Positions 34,056 to 48,644 of a stretch of 64,000 bases of DNA are shown here, piece by piece. Numbering within the stretch: the first letter of the stretch is position 1; each line of letters opens with the position of its first letter. The DNA is from Marisa cornuarietis (Eukaryota > Mollusca > Gastropoda > Architaenioglossa > Ampullariidae), in assembly GCA_004794655.1 (NCBI GenBank), contig SMMW01000622.1, positions 2,418,001 to 2,482,000 of the forward strand, in the 5' to 3' direction. Under the pieces are notes generated by a model. That model saw only the letters and a program-made list of their open reading frames with translations. It was not told the origin of the DNA and ran no database searches. The translations under genes and the position numbers were made by a program.

Positions 34056-35733
34056 AATGGAGAGATGGGCGAAGAATTTTTAAGCGAGTTGCTGCGAGTA
34101 AGTGCTTATTCTTTGTTCACAAGAAATCACGTGGTATGTGAGATAGAAAGAAAGAAATAAGAGGGAAAAAGAAAGCCTGGAGACAAACGCCAATAAACAT
34201 GTACCTGTTGGATGAAGACCGAAGAGAAAGACGTTCTTAATCCTGTTACACCATAGCTGAGTGTCAAGAATACGATTTCTCTTATTGTTTTCATTCTTTT
34301 TTTCACAAGTAAACACGTTAGAAAACCTGTACAGACGTTCGCTCGTTCTTTACAAACACATGTCCTTCCGCTCACAGACACATGTTCCTTCTCTTACAGA
34401 CACACGTTTATTCTTTCACAGACACACGCGCATATCAGCACTCACAAAGAGAATATAGAAGCCGTGTTTTACAGAGAGGAGGACTGACTATCCGTGTGAA
34501 TGAAACACGTGTAAGAAAAAAAAAACATTCTCTAAGAGTATTAAACAAGGTCGCGGGTAGTGCAGTAATACAATTTCGCCCTTTTCATGTGGCTGTTACA
34601 GACTGATGAGCTATTCACGACCAGGAAACGGGCCTTCCTTTCAGCCATGCCTGTCAGGTTTGCCACCAGCCTGACAATAAGAGGCTGGCGAGCGTTTAAA
34701 GAGTTCATTATCATCACTCCCTGTGGGTCCCCCACTAGTAGCGCACGTCCTGTGGCACTCCGCTACTTGTCTAACTCCGCACCCTGAGACTTCTCCGTAC
34801 AGCAGACTGTCGCGTGCCTCTCTGTCAGTGTACCCTACAGGTTAATGACAGGACATCTTCAATTTCCCTTCGCTCGTCAGAACGCAAAAATATCATTTGT
34901 TGGCGCATTTGGAAGTAGACACACTATCTTAGCTCTGTAGTTGCTTTGGCGTAGGGGCTTAATGAAGCTGTCGCCGACTCTGCGAATTGACCAACTACGT
35001 CACCAGGGTGGTGAGGTCCGGTGGCTCAAGGGGAAATAACCTCTTCACTAATGCATAACGAGTGTTGGAACTAACGGATTCATCTAGACTTTGGTAAATC
35101 CATTCGAAACAGATGAAAACGGAGACAGATCAGACACTTTTCTTTCTTTAAGCCTAAACTCCGTTAGATGCAGTCTCGCTACGCTCCAAAGGGGAGGCAA
35201 CCGCGAATGCGAGACAGCGATAAGCAGTTAATCTTTTACGAGAGTGGAGCGAGTAATAAGAGTCTTTACACCACCATCCCGAACGCAGACAGAAACGAAG
35301 AAAGATAAAGAGATCACGCTATGCACGTCTGAAAGAGTTCGCCTGCTAATGGGCAAACAAGGAGATCAAAACACATAAAGACTTCAATATCTAATCGCTC
35401 GCTGGATCAGACAAAAAGGGCAACAGTTTTTTTATTCGAGGTAGGGGATGACAAATGGAGAGTGCCAAATGATTGCTCTTTCACAAGCACTGATATCAAA
35501 CAGATTTCCAGTACAAAGACTAGCCCGAATCCAAAACTGTTTTCGAACGAGTGAGTTTCAATAAGCACGATACACTCATTCTCAAAATGTGACAGAAGAC
35601 ATTCCTCTGTTCATGACAGAAGCCGTTGACCATTACACCTCTCAACCTATTGCCTGGACAAGAAACGGAATTTATTCACCCAACACAAAAATGTTCATAG
35701 TTTCAATGCTTCTTTTGCGAGTCTATACCACGG
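33231..35733. other. No gene seen, microsatellite inside
   Basis: Apart from the (AC)n run and a short repeat of cacagacacatgtt/cttacagacacacg (34370-34430) nothing is recognised. The open frame at 33632-33979 shows no domain. Confidence 0.45.
33995..34053 (+). repeat. (AC)n microsatellite
   Basis: About 29 units. Confidence 0.95.
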
Positions 35734-35895
35734 ATCTTTTAACATTGAAAGGTACTAGCCTGTGAGCGTATGAGAAATAAGTTCCATTTCTTTGTGTGCT
35801 CGGACAGTCTTTCAATGGGTTTGGAATTAAATCTTTCTCCGTCTTCTCATTTAGCTATAAAAATATTATGGTAACGAGCTTGCCACTGGACATCG
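35734..35895 (+). repeat. Dispersed repeat copy B
   Basis: This is the partner of 31786-32045 without the (TG)n expansion. The family is not recognised; it is non-coding. Confidence 0.62.
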
Positions 35896-37428
35896 CTTTA
35901 CTTTCATGGATAGTGCATCTTGTTTTTCTGACCCTTTCATTGCCAACCGTTTCTATCCAGTATACAAACAACTATGAACACAAAGTCCTAAACGTCTCTT
36001 CAGTGAATACAAAAACCTCGCCTAGTGGTCAGCCTCCGAAAAACCGAGCGTGAACACCAATCATTTTTCCCGAGTTGTCTACCTTCACTCCGCAATTCTT
36101 ATCTCCCTGCCGCCGATGCCGCTTTGAGTGCTCGTTTCCGAGCGGAGAGAGGTCCATCAGTACTTCCTTGGTCCTTGGCCTATTTTCGGGCTTCATTAAT
36201 CTCCCCCTATTAAAGGCAGGCAAGAGTCGTTAATACGGGAATCCCATCGACTAAGAACCTCCTTACGTATCGTCTGGATGCTCGACAGTTCAGCTAACAT
36301 CGCTTAGACAGGCAGTATCCACCCTTCGGAAAAACGGTTCCTTTCCCCCGGATTTCTAATTAACCTGCTATCTCTCTGTGTGTAGTTTCATCAACGCCGC
36401 AAGCAACAAAAATGTCACTTGAACCAGCCGAGTGTGTCAACAAAATACTTTCTTTTACCTAAATAAAAAAAAGTTTCCACTCGATAGAAATTTCAGGGCT
36501 GATCAGAATGCTTATATCGAAAAGTTTTCTGCATTTTTCACGATCAACACTTTTCTTCTGTTTACTTGTTTGCAATGTATCGGGACAGGCATTTGCTGGA
36601 CACAACTGTCAAAGAAAAGTGAAACCGTAGCTTGTGGTGCCAGCAGCAGGCGTTGAGAGGTAGTCTCGTGGAGCCAGATGACCCGGGGCCAGCCACTGCC
36701 GCACATTTACCGCCTAATCTCGCGGCAGCAACAGTGCTCAGGCCATAGTGCAGCTTGTGATGCTGGGTGATACAAGCCCCCAGGCGACTGAGAGCTGAGT
36801 GCCGTTCATATGACGGCAAGTCTGCGCAAACAGCATAGAAGGAAACAGTTCTGCAATAATATATGTTACCTGGAAGCTATCGTGGCATGCAAACTTGTTT
36901 ACAAAGAGAAAATCGAGAGGCCAATGAAATTATTTATTAGTGAAAGAAAATGCGTAAATATAAAACAGCCTGCGTGATGGCAAAACCCACCTATATTTCA
37001 ATGTGCACTATTGAGCTAAATTTAAATTTAAATAGATGTGCAATTAAGCATTCAGGAACCGGATGGCATGCCGTGAACACTGCATTAGTCTTGTCGCAAG
37101 ATAAATCAGCCCTTGGCCAGTTGTCTGCCCACTTCTGCCTTAACAGTTCAGAGGAGTAACACGTGAAAGGTAGTTAGACTAATGGGCGACGAAGACCAAA
37201 TAGACAGAAAGAAAAAAAGCCTAACTGAAATAGAAACCCAAGAGGCCAAAGGCAGGAGGAAATCAATCTCATTGTCCTGGCGTTGCCTTGAGCCTTCGTC
37301 GTCTTGGAGACCAGGAGAGAAGAGGCTCATTTCTGTGATTCCCGTGTCTAAAACCGGAAACAAACCCACGGAGGCAAAAAAGACATATGCACAGAAGGCA
37401 CCACCAGACGGTACTATGTGAGACAATC

Positions 37429-37444
37429 ACACACTCTCTCTCTT

Positions 37445-37475
<31 letters not shown>

Positions 37476-37495
37476 AGCACGCACGCACGCACGCA
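37429..37495 (+). repeat. Compound (CT)n-(CA)n-(CGCA)n microsatellite
   Basis: Pyrimidine-rich CT repeat, then nine CA units, then a GCAC run. Confidence 0.9.
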
Positions 37496-37974
37496 GGGTG
37501 TTTGCGCCCTTCCTACTACTGTAGATCATGATCTACCGTCAATTTCATTCAATTTCTTTGCAAAGTATATCCCAGAACTACCACCCGCTTTAAGAACTAG
37601 CTTGAATCAAACACGAGAGTTGAAAAGTAGCGGAAGGTTAAAAGCTGTCATTTGCTTTTATGAAAATTCTATTGAAACTTTTTTTTTTAGAAAAACGCAA
37701 CTATTTAAAAGTTTATTTTATAATCCAGCGAGCTCTTCCGTTCACACCTCATCTCCTCATTTGAGTCCACGCACTTGTTCATGTACCTCACGAGGCCATC
37801 CGTTTCCTGTTCCGTATGTTTCTTCCCTGCGTGGTAAACTGCCTCAACACGGAGAAATACGCTCTACCAGTTCTATCATCATCATCATGATGACAAATTG
37901 CTATTAAGACTATATAATCTAAGGGACATTATAGTAAGAAAACTCGTGATGAAAATGTTTAACCACTACATCGA

Positions 37975-38015
37975 TGCACATTGAGTTCACCTCTACATGG
38001 CGGAAAGCGCTTACA
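37975..38015 (+). repeat. SINE/LINE 3' tail fragment, second copy
   Basis: The bases cacattgagttcacctct, catggcggaaagcgcttaca match the order of 20955-21000. It is a short fragment only. Confidence 0.35.
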
Positions 38016-40479
38016 CATTCTATTATGAGATTAATTATTTTGCAACCTTTTTTAATAAAAGCGACTGAAAGTTCTCATGCGCAGCAATGTTTTCGACGAA
38101 GACCAAGGCTGCTGTGTTGAACTTCACAAAGCTGCTCAGTTTTACTGGTGTAGTACTGGTGTACAAGTTCCATATAATTAAAGTCAACCAGACACAAGTG
38201 AACTCAATATTTACCAAATTATCCTTCGCAAAATAGGAAGAATTTTCCAGGGTGCGATAAGTACAATAAAACTATTCATAGTTCTGAGAAATAATCATTA
38301 AAAATAGAAAATCTGAGTAATATCACCATGAACAGAAAGAAACCAAAGTCTCTAACTCACATTTGTTCACAAATACGACTCTTGTGGATGTTTTTCTGTA
38401 CATGCCAATGTTTGTAAGCATGTATCTCCAGAATGGAAGGGGTGTTTACTCAGATTTAGGGTAACAGGCTTAACACAATTACTGGGATGGAGGGAAAGTT
38501 TGCACCCCACTAGTCCTCTAGATATCAACGTGGCCAGAGACACGTCATCTGCTGTGGCGTCCTCCCAGTCTCCTCCACTTTACCTGAAAGAAACACTTCG
38601 GTCCGGCACTTCATGTGATCTTAAGAGTGTTCACAAAGCTGCACAAAAAATGTGAAAGAATAGCGCTGCTTGTCTGAGATGTTAGCATCAGGTAATCAAT
38701 ATAAAAATCTAAAAGGTGCGCAGCTCAACTTTCTACAGTAAGTGCAGTGAACAGTAAAACTAATGAACGTTTCAAATGAATGTTTGGATTTATCCCGGTC
38801 TTAGTAATGCATTAAAAATAGGCATCCTGCAATAGCAAAGAATCTCATTTGTTTATCACTGTCCTCTTTACTACTGAACCTGGGAGACGGCGGGGGAGGA
38901 GAGCGGGAGGGTGCATGTCTCCCCGTGACTAAGTCTTGTACTAAAGGATTCGAGGTTTTTGTGTTGGTCAACGCGGCTTTGCAGAAACGGGACCAAGTGG
39001 CGATGCTGTCTAACTGATGCAAAATAAATAGCACTATGTATATAGTAGTATTGCTTAGTGCACAAACCCTCAAACTTTGCCTGGGTACTCTAAAGAAGCT
39101 ACCTAGGTGTTAAAGGTTTAAATATGAATTTCAGCAAACACTCTGCTTTTGTAGGCGATTGGACGTCATTCCAAAAAAACAAAAACAAAAAACAAAAAAC
39201 AAACAAAAAAACAAAGTAACCGCTGGTGACAAGAGATTCAAGATTCTTTATTCTTTCATCCTCTCAGTGGTATGGAGATATTTAACATTTAGTCTTCCGC
39301 ATTACGTACGATTGAAATCTTATATAACAAAATTATATCTGTAATATAGAATATAATATAAAATACATATGCCTATATATCTTTAAATGCAATTTCTCTC
39401 TCACGCACGTACGCACGCAGGCAAGCACGCACGCATACACATATTCCCTGATTATTTGGTGGCAGCTGATACAGTAAAACCTATTTGACTGCCTCCCTCA
39501 CTTGCTCTTTGCCTCCTCTAAATCTTTTTAATCAATCACGTTGATAGACATGTAATCAATAAAATCAAAGTATTATAAACACATTCTGTCCAGATCATAG
39601 ACAGGATATATAATAATTAACCCCCCCCCTTCACTCATTCTTGCCTAAATCACAGATGCATACACACATGCTCCCTCATATCTGTGTGTGTGTGTGTGTG
39701 TTCATTCACGTATGCATATATACATTCAGTTACATCTTCTAGGTTACATTTTATCAGCAATAACTTAGCAAAAACAAGCTAATCTAGTGAGAGTATTTTT
39801 ATTTCTTGATGATAATATAAAATGGAGCTTATAGGCATTAGGATGGTGAATATAGTAGTAATGTGATAAATTATTTTTACCTTGGTCAGCAAATTTGTTT
39901 ACATCTGAATAGATAATGAAATTCATCCCGCATATCTTCAATGTCACAGAGTCTACAGAAGCTTTCATTACTAGGGACCTCATTTTGTCTAAAATACAGG
40001 CCGGAGAAATGTGGAGACCTACAGAAGTCGTAATCCCGGTGAATCCAGGCTAATCCTGCAGACAAGCCAAGAGCTCAAGCAGTGCCAGTCACGGGAGACA
40101 GCAAAAAGCTGGACCCGGCTGATTGTGATTCACGTGCTCTGACAAACTGCAAGGTACCCCCCACCCACCCACCCCGACAATGCGCGTCACGCTTGAGCTG
40201 CACATCGACCCCAACCGCACGTTGCAGTCACGTGTCACTGACTACGCTCTCTTCGCAGCGAAACAGCGATGCCTGCCATTGCATCCGGGTAACCTACAGA
40301 CCACGTGATTGTTTCCATGAGTTCTGGGGTCGCAGACCACATAATTTCAATTTCCTCCCAGTCGCGCCCCTCCTTGACTGAGCTTGAAGATATAAGTGCC
40401 GATGAACATGTAGTGCCGCTAGCTGGTGTTGTGCTGCTAGTTGGACAACGGCCTCTACATACCCATGCCTACACACATG

Positions 40480-40741
40480 CGTGTAGACGTGTGTGGATAT
40501 GTGTAGACGTGTGTGGATGTGTGTAGACGTGGGTGGATGCATGTGGATGTGTGTAGACGTGTGTGGATGCGTGTGGATGTGTGTAGACGTGTGTGGATGC
40601 CTGTAGATGTGTGTGGATGTGTGTAGACGTGTGTGGATGCGTGTGGATGTGTGTAGACGTGTGTGGATGCCTGTAGATGTGTGTGGATGCGTGTACACGT
40701 ATTTGGATGAGTGTGGATGTGTGTAGACATCTGTGGTTGTG
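40480..40741 (+). repeat. Minisatellite of 18-bp-type units
   Basis: Built from the hexamers gtgtag, acgtgt, gtggat in repeating order, with longer blocks duplicated. It produces false open frames on the minus strand rich in His, Thr and Ser. Confidence 0.92.
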
Positions 40742-43700
40742 TGAAATGCAGAACGCAATCAAAGCCACATCCATGATGCTAAAACAATGTGTTTAAGCAA
40801 TATTCACTTCATTATGTTGACAACTTTTTATACAAAATCATCGAAAATATCCAGTGTCAGCAAACGCCACTTAAACTTAGTATTGGAAAGCAATTTAATT
40901 TGTTAAAAAGTAAGAAAGGCGAGAAAAAAACAAATTTAGTTTTTCAAGGTGTCTTATAAACCAGCATGATCCATTATGACTTGCAGACATCAGCGACTGA
41001 CAAAGTGACCATAAGGGGAAAATACCATCTTTCCAATGTCAAACTTTATTCATCAAACTTTATTTAGAATACAAGACCAGACTCTCCTGGGGAGAAGTAA
41101 TAACACTTACTGACTTGTTTAAATAATGCCAAGAGACTAGAGAGCTGACGATGAGAGAAGGAGAATTTATTTCACGTGTAGTTTATTACCAAGAAAACCC
41201 CACGAGGCCGCTTTTGTTGTCAATGGGGATAAAAACCCAATGGATTGTGAGTCTGGGCTTACACCTTGCTTGTTATTGTACATTATGTGGGCCACTTAGC
41301 TTATAATAATTATGTAGAAATACCCTGAAGTACTTTGCTGCCATATTGTCAACAAGTTTTTCCCCATGATCAGGCGTCAGTACCATAAAACTGAAGATGC
41401 AATTCTGTTGAGCAGATTAACTTTGTGTGCATTGTCATTTATTTTACAGTAAGAACACAACTACAAACGCTTCAAAATTACCTGAATGAATCTCATTGTC
41501 TGATAACAAATGAATTTGCTTTGGAAGGAAATTTACAAAATATACATGACGTCTCCTCAGCAACACTGATTAATCTGCGAATAGCTCTCTTATTTCTTCT
41601 CCTTCTTTTCTTTCTGGCACCCAAATTATTTGTCAGATTCCTTCGCCGGCTTTTTAAAGTTATCTCTTTACATGATTTCTCATTATTTGTTCTGGGGTTC
41701 AAGCTATAGACGTCTACAAACTGTACGATTTAACGATTTTTTTCAAAAGGTAGTTCTAGCTTTTATTTTTAAAAGCAAACTTAAAACGTTCTACGGGAGT
41801 TTCTTTTATTGAAGAAAATGTCATTTGTGTTACAAAAGGTCAACATAAAAGCACAAGTGAAATAACCAGCATGTAAACATGTTTGTTCCTTTCCAAAAAA
41901 AAAAAAATTTCTGTCAACAGTCATGAAGGGTATTTGTAAATATTGTGTCGGAGTATTGATGTACTACAGTATTATGGACACTATTATCTTCAGCGGTGTC
42001 GATAAAGTTTTAGAGATAGCAAACTATCTTGGTACATCTGTACATCTCCAGCGATTAATATATCGATTTATTCCTCGCAAGAACGATACGTTCATAGCAA
42101 TGTCGATACTTTCCTCTACCGACAACGACCCGTTTGTAGAGATGTAGATACATACACTCCTTTAGCAACAGCGCGATACCTTTATACAGATTGTACAGAT
42201 CTCAATACATCCCTTTAAAGACAACGATAAGATGTAGAAATAGCATTGCATCCCTTGTGGAGACCACGATACTTTGGTTTAAATCACGATACATCTCTAC
42301 AGCGACAGCTACTACTGCAGCCCTGAAGGTGTGTGAATGAAGGGAGTGCACGATCGTACAGTGGTAAGTGAGGCTTGTAGTTAGTTTGTACTGAAGACTC
42401 CGAGTCAGGCTGTGACAGCAGCCAGGAGACTGGGCCTGCGAGACTGAGCTCCTTGGACTGAAGACGAACTCTAATTGAAATGTGATGTTAGGCAGTCGCT
42501 GGAGTGCTGGGCGATGTCCTTATGACTTGTTCTGGCAGATGAGTCACTCCAGATGCCTGGAGCTGCATGTCTGTGGGACTTTCAGAGGATGTTCACTCCT
42601 CTCGGCAAACGATTTCGCCTGCACACGTTTGCGTCCTACCAACTGTCATTGTGAAACGTTTCTTTTGCTGTAAGTGACAAGTACTCAGCACTTTCACGGC
42701 CTTTGAAAGTCGGGCACGCGTTGATGCTCCAGACTTGTTATCTGATGTAATTGCGTGCAAGTTTGTCAGGTGCAGCACTGATGATGTGGCAAGAGGGATG
42801 AAGTCTGGTAAGTCTGTGAAAATTGCATGATGCAAAGCCGTGAGAGGATTCTAAAACACTGTATTTGCACTCCAGCTAACTAGCATCCTTGGTACCCCGA
42901 GCACATATCAACATTCATTAAAGTATACTTTCACTTTTGGCTTCGGTAAGAGCAGAATACAGTTTTCTAAACTCTCTTCTATTTCATATATATATATATA
43001 TATATATCTCTTTCTCTTCCTTTCTCATCCTGTCAACACAATGCACATGCCTCAACCTTTGCGTCAAGAAAGAATATTTCGTAGTTTTTTTTAAGAATTA
43101 AAATGCAAGGCTTGAAATAATAAGGAAGCATTAAAGTTAATCCTGCTTCATTTATGGAACCAAACGAGGTCTTGACACGCCATCAAGCGATAGATACCAG
43201 CAAAGAGTATCTTAGCACGGTATGTATGCGTGGAGACTGGAGAATGATGGAGCGCTTTCATCCCTCACTCAACTAAAACATCGATGGCTGGATCTCGTTC
43301 CTCACACCTAAAAACCAAACAAGCATGATCAAGCGACCAACCCACAGACTTCTCTTCCAATGATTTGCTGTTGACAAAAATTCAAAGATACCTTAAGTTT
43401 TCATACGCAGCTGTTGACTCTCAGCCCTTTACCGGTTCAGCGAATGACGGTTGTGCTACAAAGTCTTACAATTTGAAATCAGAGAACGATTCTAAGTAAA
43501 ATCAGCTCTCCAATCATCAAGAATTACAACTGGTAAAGATAACTGTTGGCATTGGGAGCAAAATTCACAAAGAGATAGAACTTACCCATAGAGCAAAACT
43601 GTTGAGAAGGATAACGTATCAAGAAGACTGCAGGCAAGTAAACAAATCAACAAACTGTTATATTCTTCTGACCACACAAATTAACGGTTTGGCATCAGAA

Positions 43701-44621
43701 GCTAAGTATTTGTGACCGATACATGGGAGATGACAAAATAGTAAAAATTATCTTTGGCACCAGATAATCAATTTGATAGTCCAGGTAATAGAAGATATAG
43801 TTAATTACTCCTGGTAGCATATGAAAAATGTGACTATTCGTGTTAACAGGGGTCGACACGTGTCTACCAACATCTTACTTGTATAGTAGGTACAGACATG
43901 CCCCCTGTGGCATGTAGAGCGTTATGATAGGTATGAGCATTTAATCTTCTTCATAACTTACGGGTATCTCTGGCAACGGACGGTATTCTGCCCCATCAGA
44001 AGTAAAACTGATGGAAGCAACTCACATTATCTGCATTTCCCAGGTATTTTGAATAACCGGAGGAACAAGAGACATCGGGTTAAGAAGCCGATGAAATATT
44101 TATTTCGTCCACATCCCGGGCGTAAGCCTATTCCTTTGTTTGCTGTGTCTAGAATTAAAGACCTAGTGCAGAGCAAAGCTGTCTTTTGTCCGCTTGCTAA
44201 TCCTTTCTAGAACATGCTAACTCTTTCGATCATGACATTTCACGTTTTGTCTTCCTGTGATGCTAGAGAAGTGCAAAAAATGAACAAGCCGCTAATATTG
44301 ACTGAGAGAGTCACCATTTCACAGCCCAGTAAACATCAGCAGCTAATGAGGCAACCACTTCACTGTCAGAAATGTTAGCGGCCATCATTCTCTTAAATCT
44401 GTTCACTGACTACACTCTCTTAATTAACGAGCGAGTCGAGGAAGCCCACTGCACCTTTGATCACATGACCTTCTGCATGTAGCATGTCTTTAGAAACAAA
44501 CCATGAAAAAAAAAATACACATTGTCTGCATCTACTCATTTCTCTCTCTCTCTCTAGATCTTTATTTCCGCCCTCTCTCTTTACCCCGATACCCTCCAGC
44601 CTCTATTTTTCTTACCTACCC
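40742..44621. other. No gene seen
   Basis: A degenerate series with cgatac/gatacat themes lies at 42040-42310 and looks like a worn-out tandem repeat. No coding sequence is supported. Confidence 0.45.
42985..43008 (+). repeat. (AT)n microsatellite
   Basis: About 11 units within an AT-rich stretch. Confidence 0.9.
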
Positions 44622-44664
44622 TGTATGTATGTATGTATGTATGTATGTATGTATGTATGTATGT
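44622..44664 (+). repeat. (GTAT)n microsatellite
   Basis: About ten tetranucleotide units. Confidence 0.95.
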
Positions 44665-47600
44665 CATTCATTAGGATAGTCTGGCATGTGACTGGACAGT
44701 TTATGAAGGTCTTTAAATCCTCTTTAATCAGAGTTTAAAATTTTACAAAATCATTACAAGGCCGCGAACCAAAAAACAAGAAACAAAAAGACAAAATATA
44801 ATAAAGTATAGTAAGTGTGATGACCCCGAGAGATTGTGCGAAGAGTGTCATGAATGTAATAGTAGAAGACATGACGACTATAACTTTTTTCGCTCAGTCA
44901 ATACTGTTCCAGCATAAAAACTCCTCTCTCATACGAAACATTGAAGGCATTGGAAATCCCATTTGATCTTTACAGCGAACAAGAGAGCATTCTACAAGTT
45001 TCTCAGAAATTTTCCGGCCACCTTTACCTGGCTGTCCATGGATGTCTCTAGTGTCTCATCTTTCCTCCACCCCTAACACATCCCCTTCTCCTCCCGTCCC
45101 CCACTCTCTCGGTTCGTTGGGTCTACTCACCCTTGGGGCTTGGTTAGAAATCCGACCACACAGCATCTTATTCACTTAAAGTTCGCGCCTCCTTCAGGCT
45201 GACTGAACATGTATGCACGTGCAGTGTCGCGTGTGCGTGCTAGCGTTTACTGAACACGATCGTGTATAATGGTGTGTGCGAGTGCTTGCATGCATGTAGA
45301 GTGTAGTGTGTGTGGTTATGAGAGCCTGTAAGCGAGTGCGCAGGAGCCCACTAAAATTAACAAAACATTTTAGCCCTTTTGCTAGCATCTAGTTTTCGCA
45401 TGACTGTGCTCTGATCTCAAAATTTAAAAAAAAAATCTCATCATTAAATGAATATGATTTATTATTTTTTTTAAGTTTTTGTTTTGCCAGCTCTGTTGCT
45501 TCTGTGGTAATGTAAATTAATACAAAATTTCCTTCTCTTTTCAGTCACATGAGGTCGGTTCTTTTAAGTTCCTAAATATTTCCTGCTTTTGCTGTCTTTA
45601 CGTTTGCGAAGTTTCAACATAGGAATGGCTACTGTACCGTAAAAACAGCCAGGGCAAAGAGTGGGTGGCCCGAGGTGTGAAGGCAATGACTTCTGCCACC
45701 CTACCACTGTGACGTTGCAGGAAATATGACCTTGACCTCTTTCCAAAACCCCGATGAGAGCCGCCACGCTCAAAAGTTGTATCTCGTCAAGAGAAGTTGT
45801 TTGCTCAGATTAGAAAAGCATATGGTTTCATTAGTTAAACAAGTTTATTCGAAAATGTTTTCGCACTCGGGTTGGCCTTTAATGTACCACTCGTCCACCA
45901 TCCCCCCTCCCCTTCAAGGTCTTCGAGTGTTCTTCCTGATTCCTGTCCACACATCTATGTACTGATGTTGTCGTCTTTAATTCAAAGCTTCAGACCTGTA
46001 TATAAATGAAATTAGCGCATCTCGCCGGCATAATGTTATCTTCTTATTTGACATACGTGGTTTTTTCTTACCTGACTTTTCTCCTCTCTATGAAAGGGTT
46101 TTTTTTTCCACATCGGGTGGATGTTTCTGTTTGTTATGCACACAGTCAACATTTCTTCTGTGAATAAAAACAGCTTTGTCTGCCAGAGCCTTCGTTCCCA
46201 AAGGACGGGAATGTGTTTGTTGGGTTCATGGCGTGCTAGTGTGTTTGTTCGTTCATACTCACGTTTGTTCGTTCATACTCTAAGTTCTGACCATCTCCAC
46301 GACACGAATTGATTCAAAGAAGCTCTCGCAGAGGTCACTTTCCGGCAACTATAAATATTTCAGCTGAGAATCAGAGTAGATAGTTTTGGAGAGATCAGAA
46401 TTTATTTAAAACCTTATTTGCATGTTTGCAAAATATTACTTCATGTGATATCCGAATGTGTATTTAATTCATACAACATATTTATCGTTGATCAAAGATA
46501 TTTGTAACGATTGAAAAGAGTTCCGAAGTAGTAGATAAATTTGTAAGAAAAATGTGCGACCCGGCGAACACGGATCGTCGAAACATAAATATTTAAGGGG
46601 AAACAAAAGGTCAGCATTATACCCACTCACCTGCCTGCTCGCTCGATCGTTTGTACTGGAGGCACGTGCGTGGGTAAGCCAGTTACCGGCTGTGATGGGC
46701 GGGATGGCCGTCGGCTTCTTGGCGTGTCCGGCTCTCGTCCTCGTGGTTGACCTCTCCAAGCCAGGACAGGAGGTACTTATGTCGAGGGCTTGAGGCACGC
46801 AGCCCATTAAGCGTTTACGACAGGCTCCAGTGGCGCACCTCACACCTCGCCGCTGCGTCCTCGCGGTAAGAACAGACGCGCGGCGGAAGTGGTTCAGACA
46901 AGTAGGAATCCCGCTTCTAGAAGTTTTTTTAATTGGTTCGGGAACTAAGCTGGAGCAGAAGCCAGTCGAAGGCGTCAGTCAGATGCTCACATTAAGGCAA
47001 CTCGCAGATTTGCGTGAAGATCACTGTCATCACCTAGACGTTAAGAAAGAAAGATCTTGGGGATTTTTGTGGGTTTTTTTTTCTTTTTTTATGTCCTTAA
47101 AGGTGCCCAACGCTACGCCGGTGCTAGAGCAGGCCTGATGTCATCAGTGGGTGGTCTTCAAGGTGTAGTAATCTCAAAGGAGGCAAACGTACTCTTCCCC
47201 AGGTGATCGTCGGAGCTAAATGTCGAAGTCACTAGCTTCCACTTGCTGCTTTTTTCTATCATTGATAGCTCACCTGAACAGAAAACAAAGGGAGGTGAGA
47301 AGGTGCCAGTCTGAATCAAGAAAAATCTTGAGAAAAAAAAACTGAAGAACAATAAAAAAATTGCCTTTAAATTTAATATCTTTAATATTCTAATGTTTTT
47401 GAAGTGAAAATGTGCAAAACAAAAAAATACAATCATTTAAAATACAATATTTTACATAAATTTTAGTGTAAGAAAGCTTTAAAGTTTAAGAAATATTCTA
47501 ATTTTACTTTTTGTTTATAAAATGCTCAAATAATACACTGGCTGCTTTAAAATAAAAAAGGTCTGTGCAAACCACGCGAAACGCTGCCATAAACATCCTC

Positions 47601-48524
47601 CTACTGCAACAGAATTTCCGTGGCGCTAGCACGTGCGTGAAGCCTTTCAGATTGAAATATCGATCAAAATATTTTTCCATTTTACAATACTTCTAGTGAT
47701 GCATCGCGTGGCAGATAATGGAGTCAGGGCCGCCATACGGGCCTTTTTTGTCGGGTGTCTTAATGACACCGCTCAGATTTACTCCCAGGCGTTTGCGCGT
47801 TACCAACCTGTTCTTGTCACAAGTACCTCCATCTCTCCCTGCGTCAACAGGATATTTAAGGACGACTTCACCTTTTACGTCGACTCAATCGTTGGCCTGT
47901 TGGTAGGGGGGGTGGGGGGCAAAAAATAGCACAAGCTGCAGCTCAACGATTTCGATGACCTGTCATCGGACATGAGTGATCGTTCTCCCTGCACGCGCGT
48001 CATCCATGACGTCATCTGTGACGTCCACCCCGCTGTGTCTCGGAAACGCATTGGACGCCATGTCAATCACGTGACATATAAAAGCTGCTTTTCCTAAGCT
48101 TTTGACGGCCGGAAATGAACTCAGAGCAACGATGGAAAAAAAAAACTGTGTGGTCACAGAAATGACCCTCTCCATAACGAGACCTTGATGTAATGAGTGA
48201 CAGACCTCAACAGTAACAATATTGAACCTCGTTAGAAAAAAAGGCTTAAACATGCATGTTCACGTTTTGCTGTACTTAGTAAATTGTTTCGTTTAGACTG
48301 TTGTAGAGCTAGCAAACATATAACACGATGAAAGCTTTCCACGTATTTTTGTATTGTGACTCCTACTCTTTTAAAACATCTGATCCCCTTTACTTGACAA
48401 GCAGCAGCGAGAACTAAAGTGATCGCTTGTTTTATCGTGAGATAACACTGACAACCATTACAGCTGTCAACATGACTGTGTGTTTTACTGTAAAGACATA
48501 GCAACCTGTCTGTATGCCGACTTC
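44665..48524. other. No gene supported
   Basis: A GC-richer patch at 46630-46890 has a good donor-like CAG|GTGAGT on the minus strand (near 46632) and could be a first exon, but no coding frame is recognisable. A 20-bp duplication (gtttgttcgttcatactc) lies at 46244-46280. Confidence 0.4.
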
Positions 48525-48644
48525 CTACCTAATAGTTTGATATCAGTTGTTTATCTACCTAATGGTTACGTCACCTTTCTGTCTCTACCTAATAGTTTGA
48601 TATCAATTGTTTATCTACCTAATGGTTACGTCACCTTTCTGTCT
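48525..48644 (+). repeat. 60-bp direct duplication
   Basis: Two copies of a 60-base unit, 48525-48584 and 48585-48644, nearly identical. Inside each, ctacctaat occurs twice, so the unit itself came from a shorter repeat. Confidence 0.9.

Larger units (their letters stand above)
35896..40479. other. No gene seen
   Basis: Mostly AT-rich. It holds the compound microsatellite at 37429, the tail fragment at 37975, A-rich runs at 39170-39215 and short CA/GT runs near 39400 and 39685. Confidence 0.45.

Noticed and set aside
40294..40774. Minus-strand frames rich in HTHPHTSTHI
   Set aside because: They are translations of the 18-bp minisatellite, open in several frames at once.
46469..46843. Possible first exon on the minus strand with a CAGGTGAGT donor
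   Set aside because: The donor is good, but no frame is recognisable and no next exon could be found; kept only as a note.
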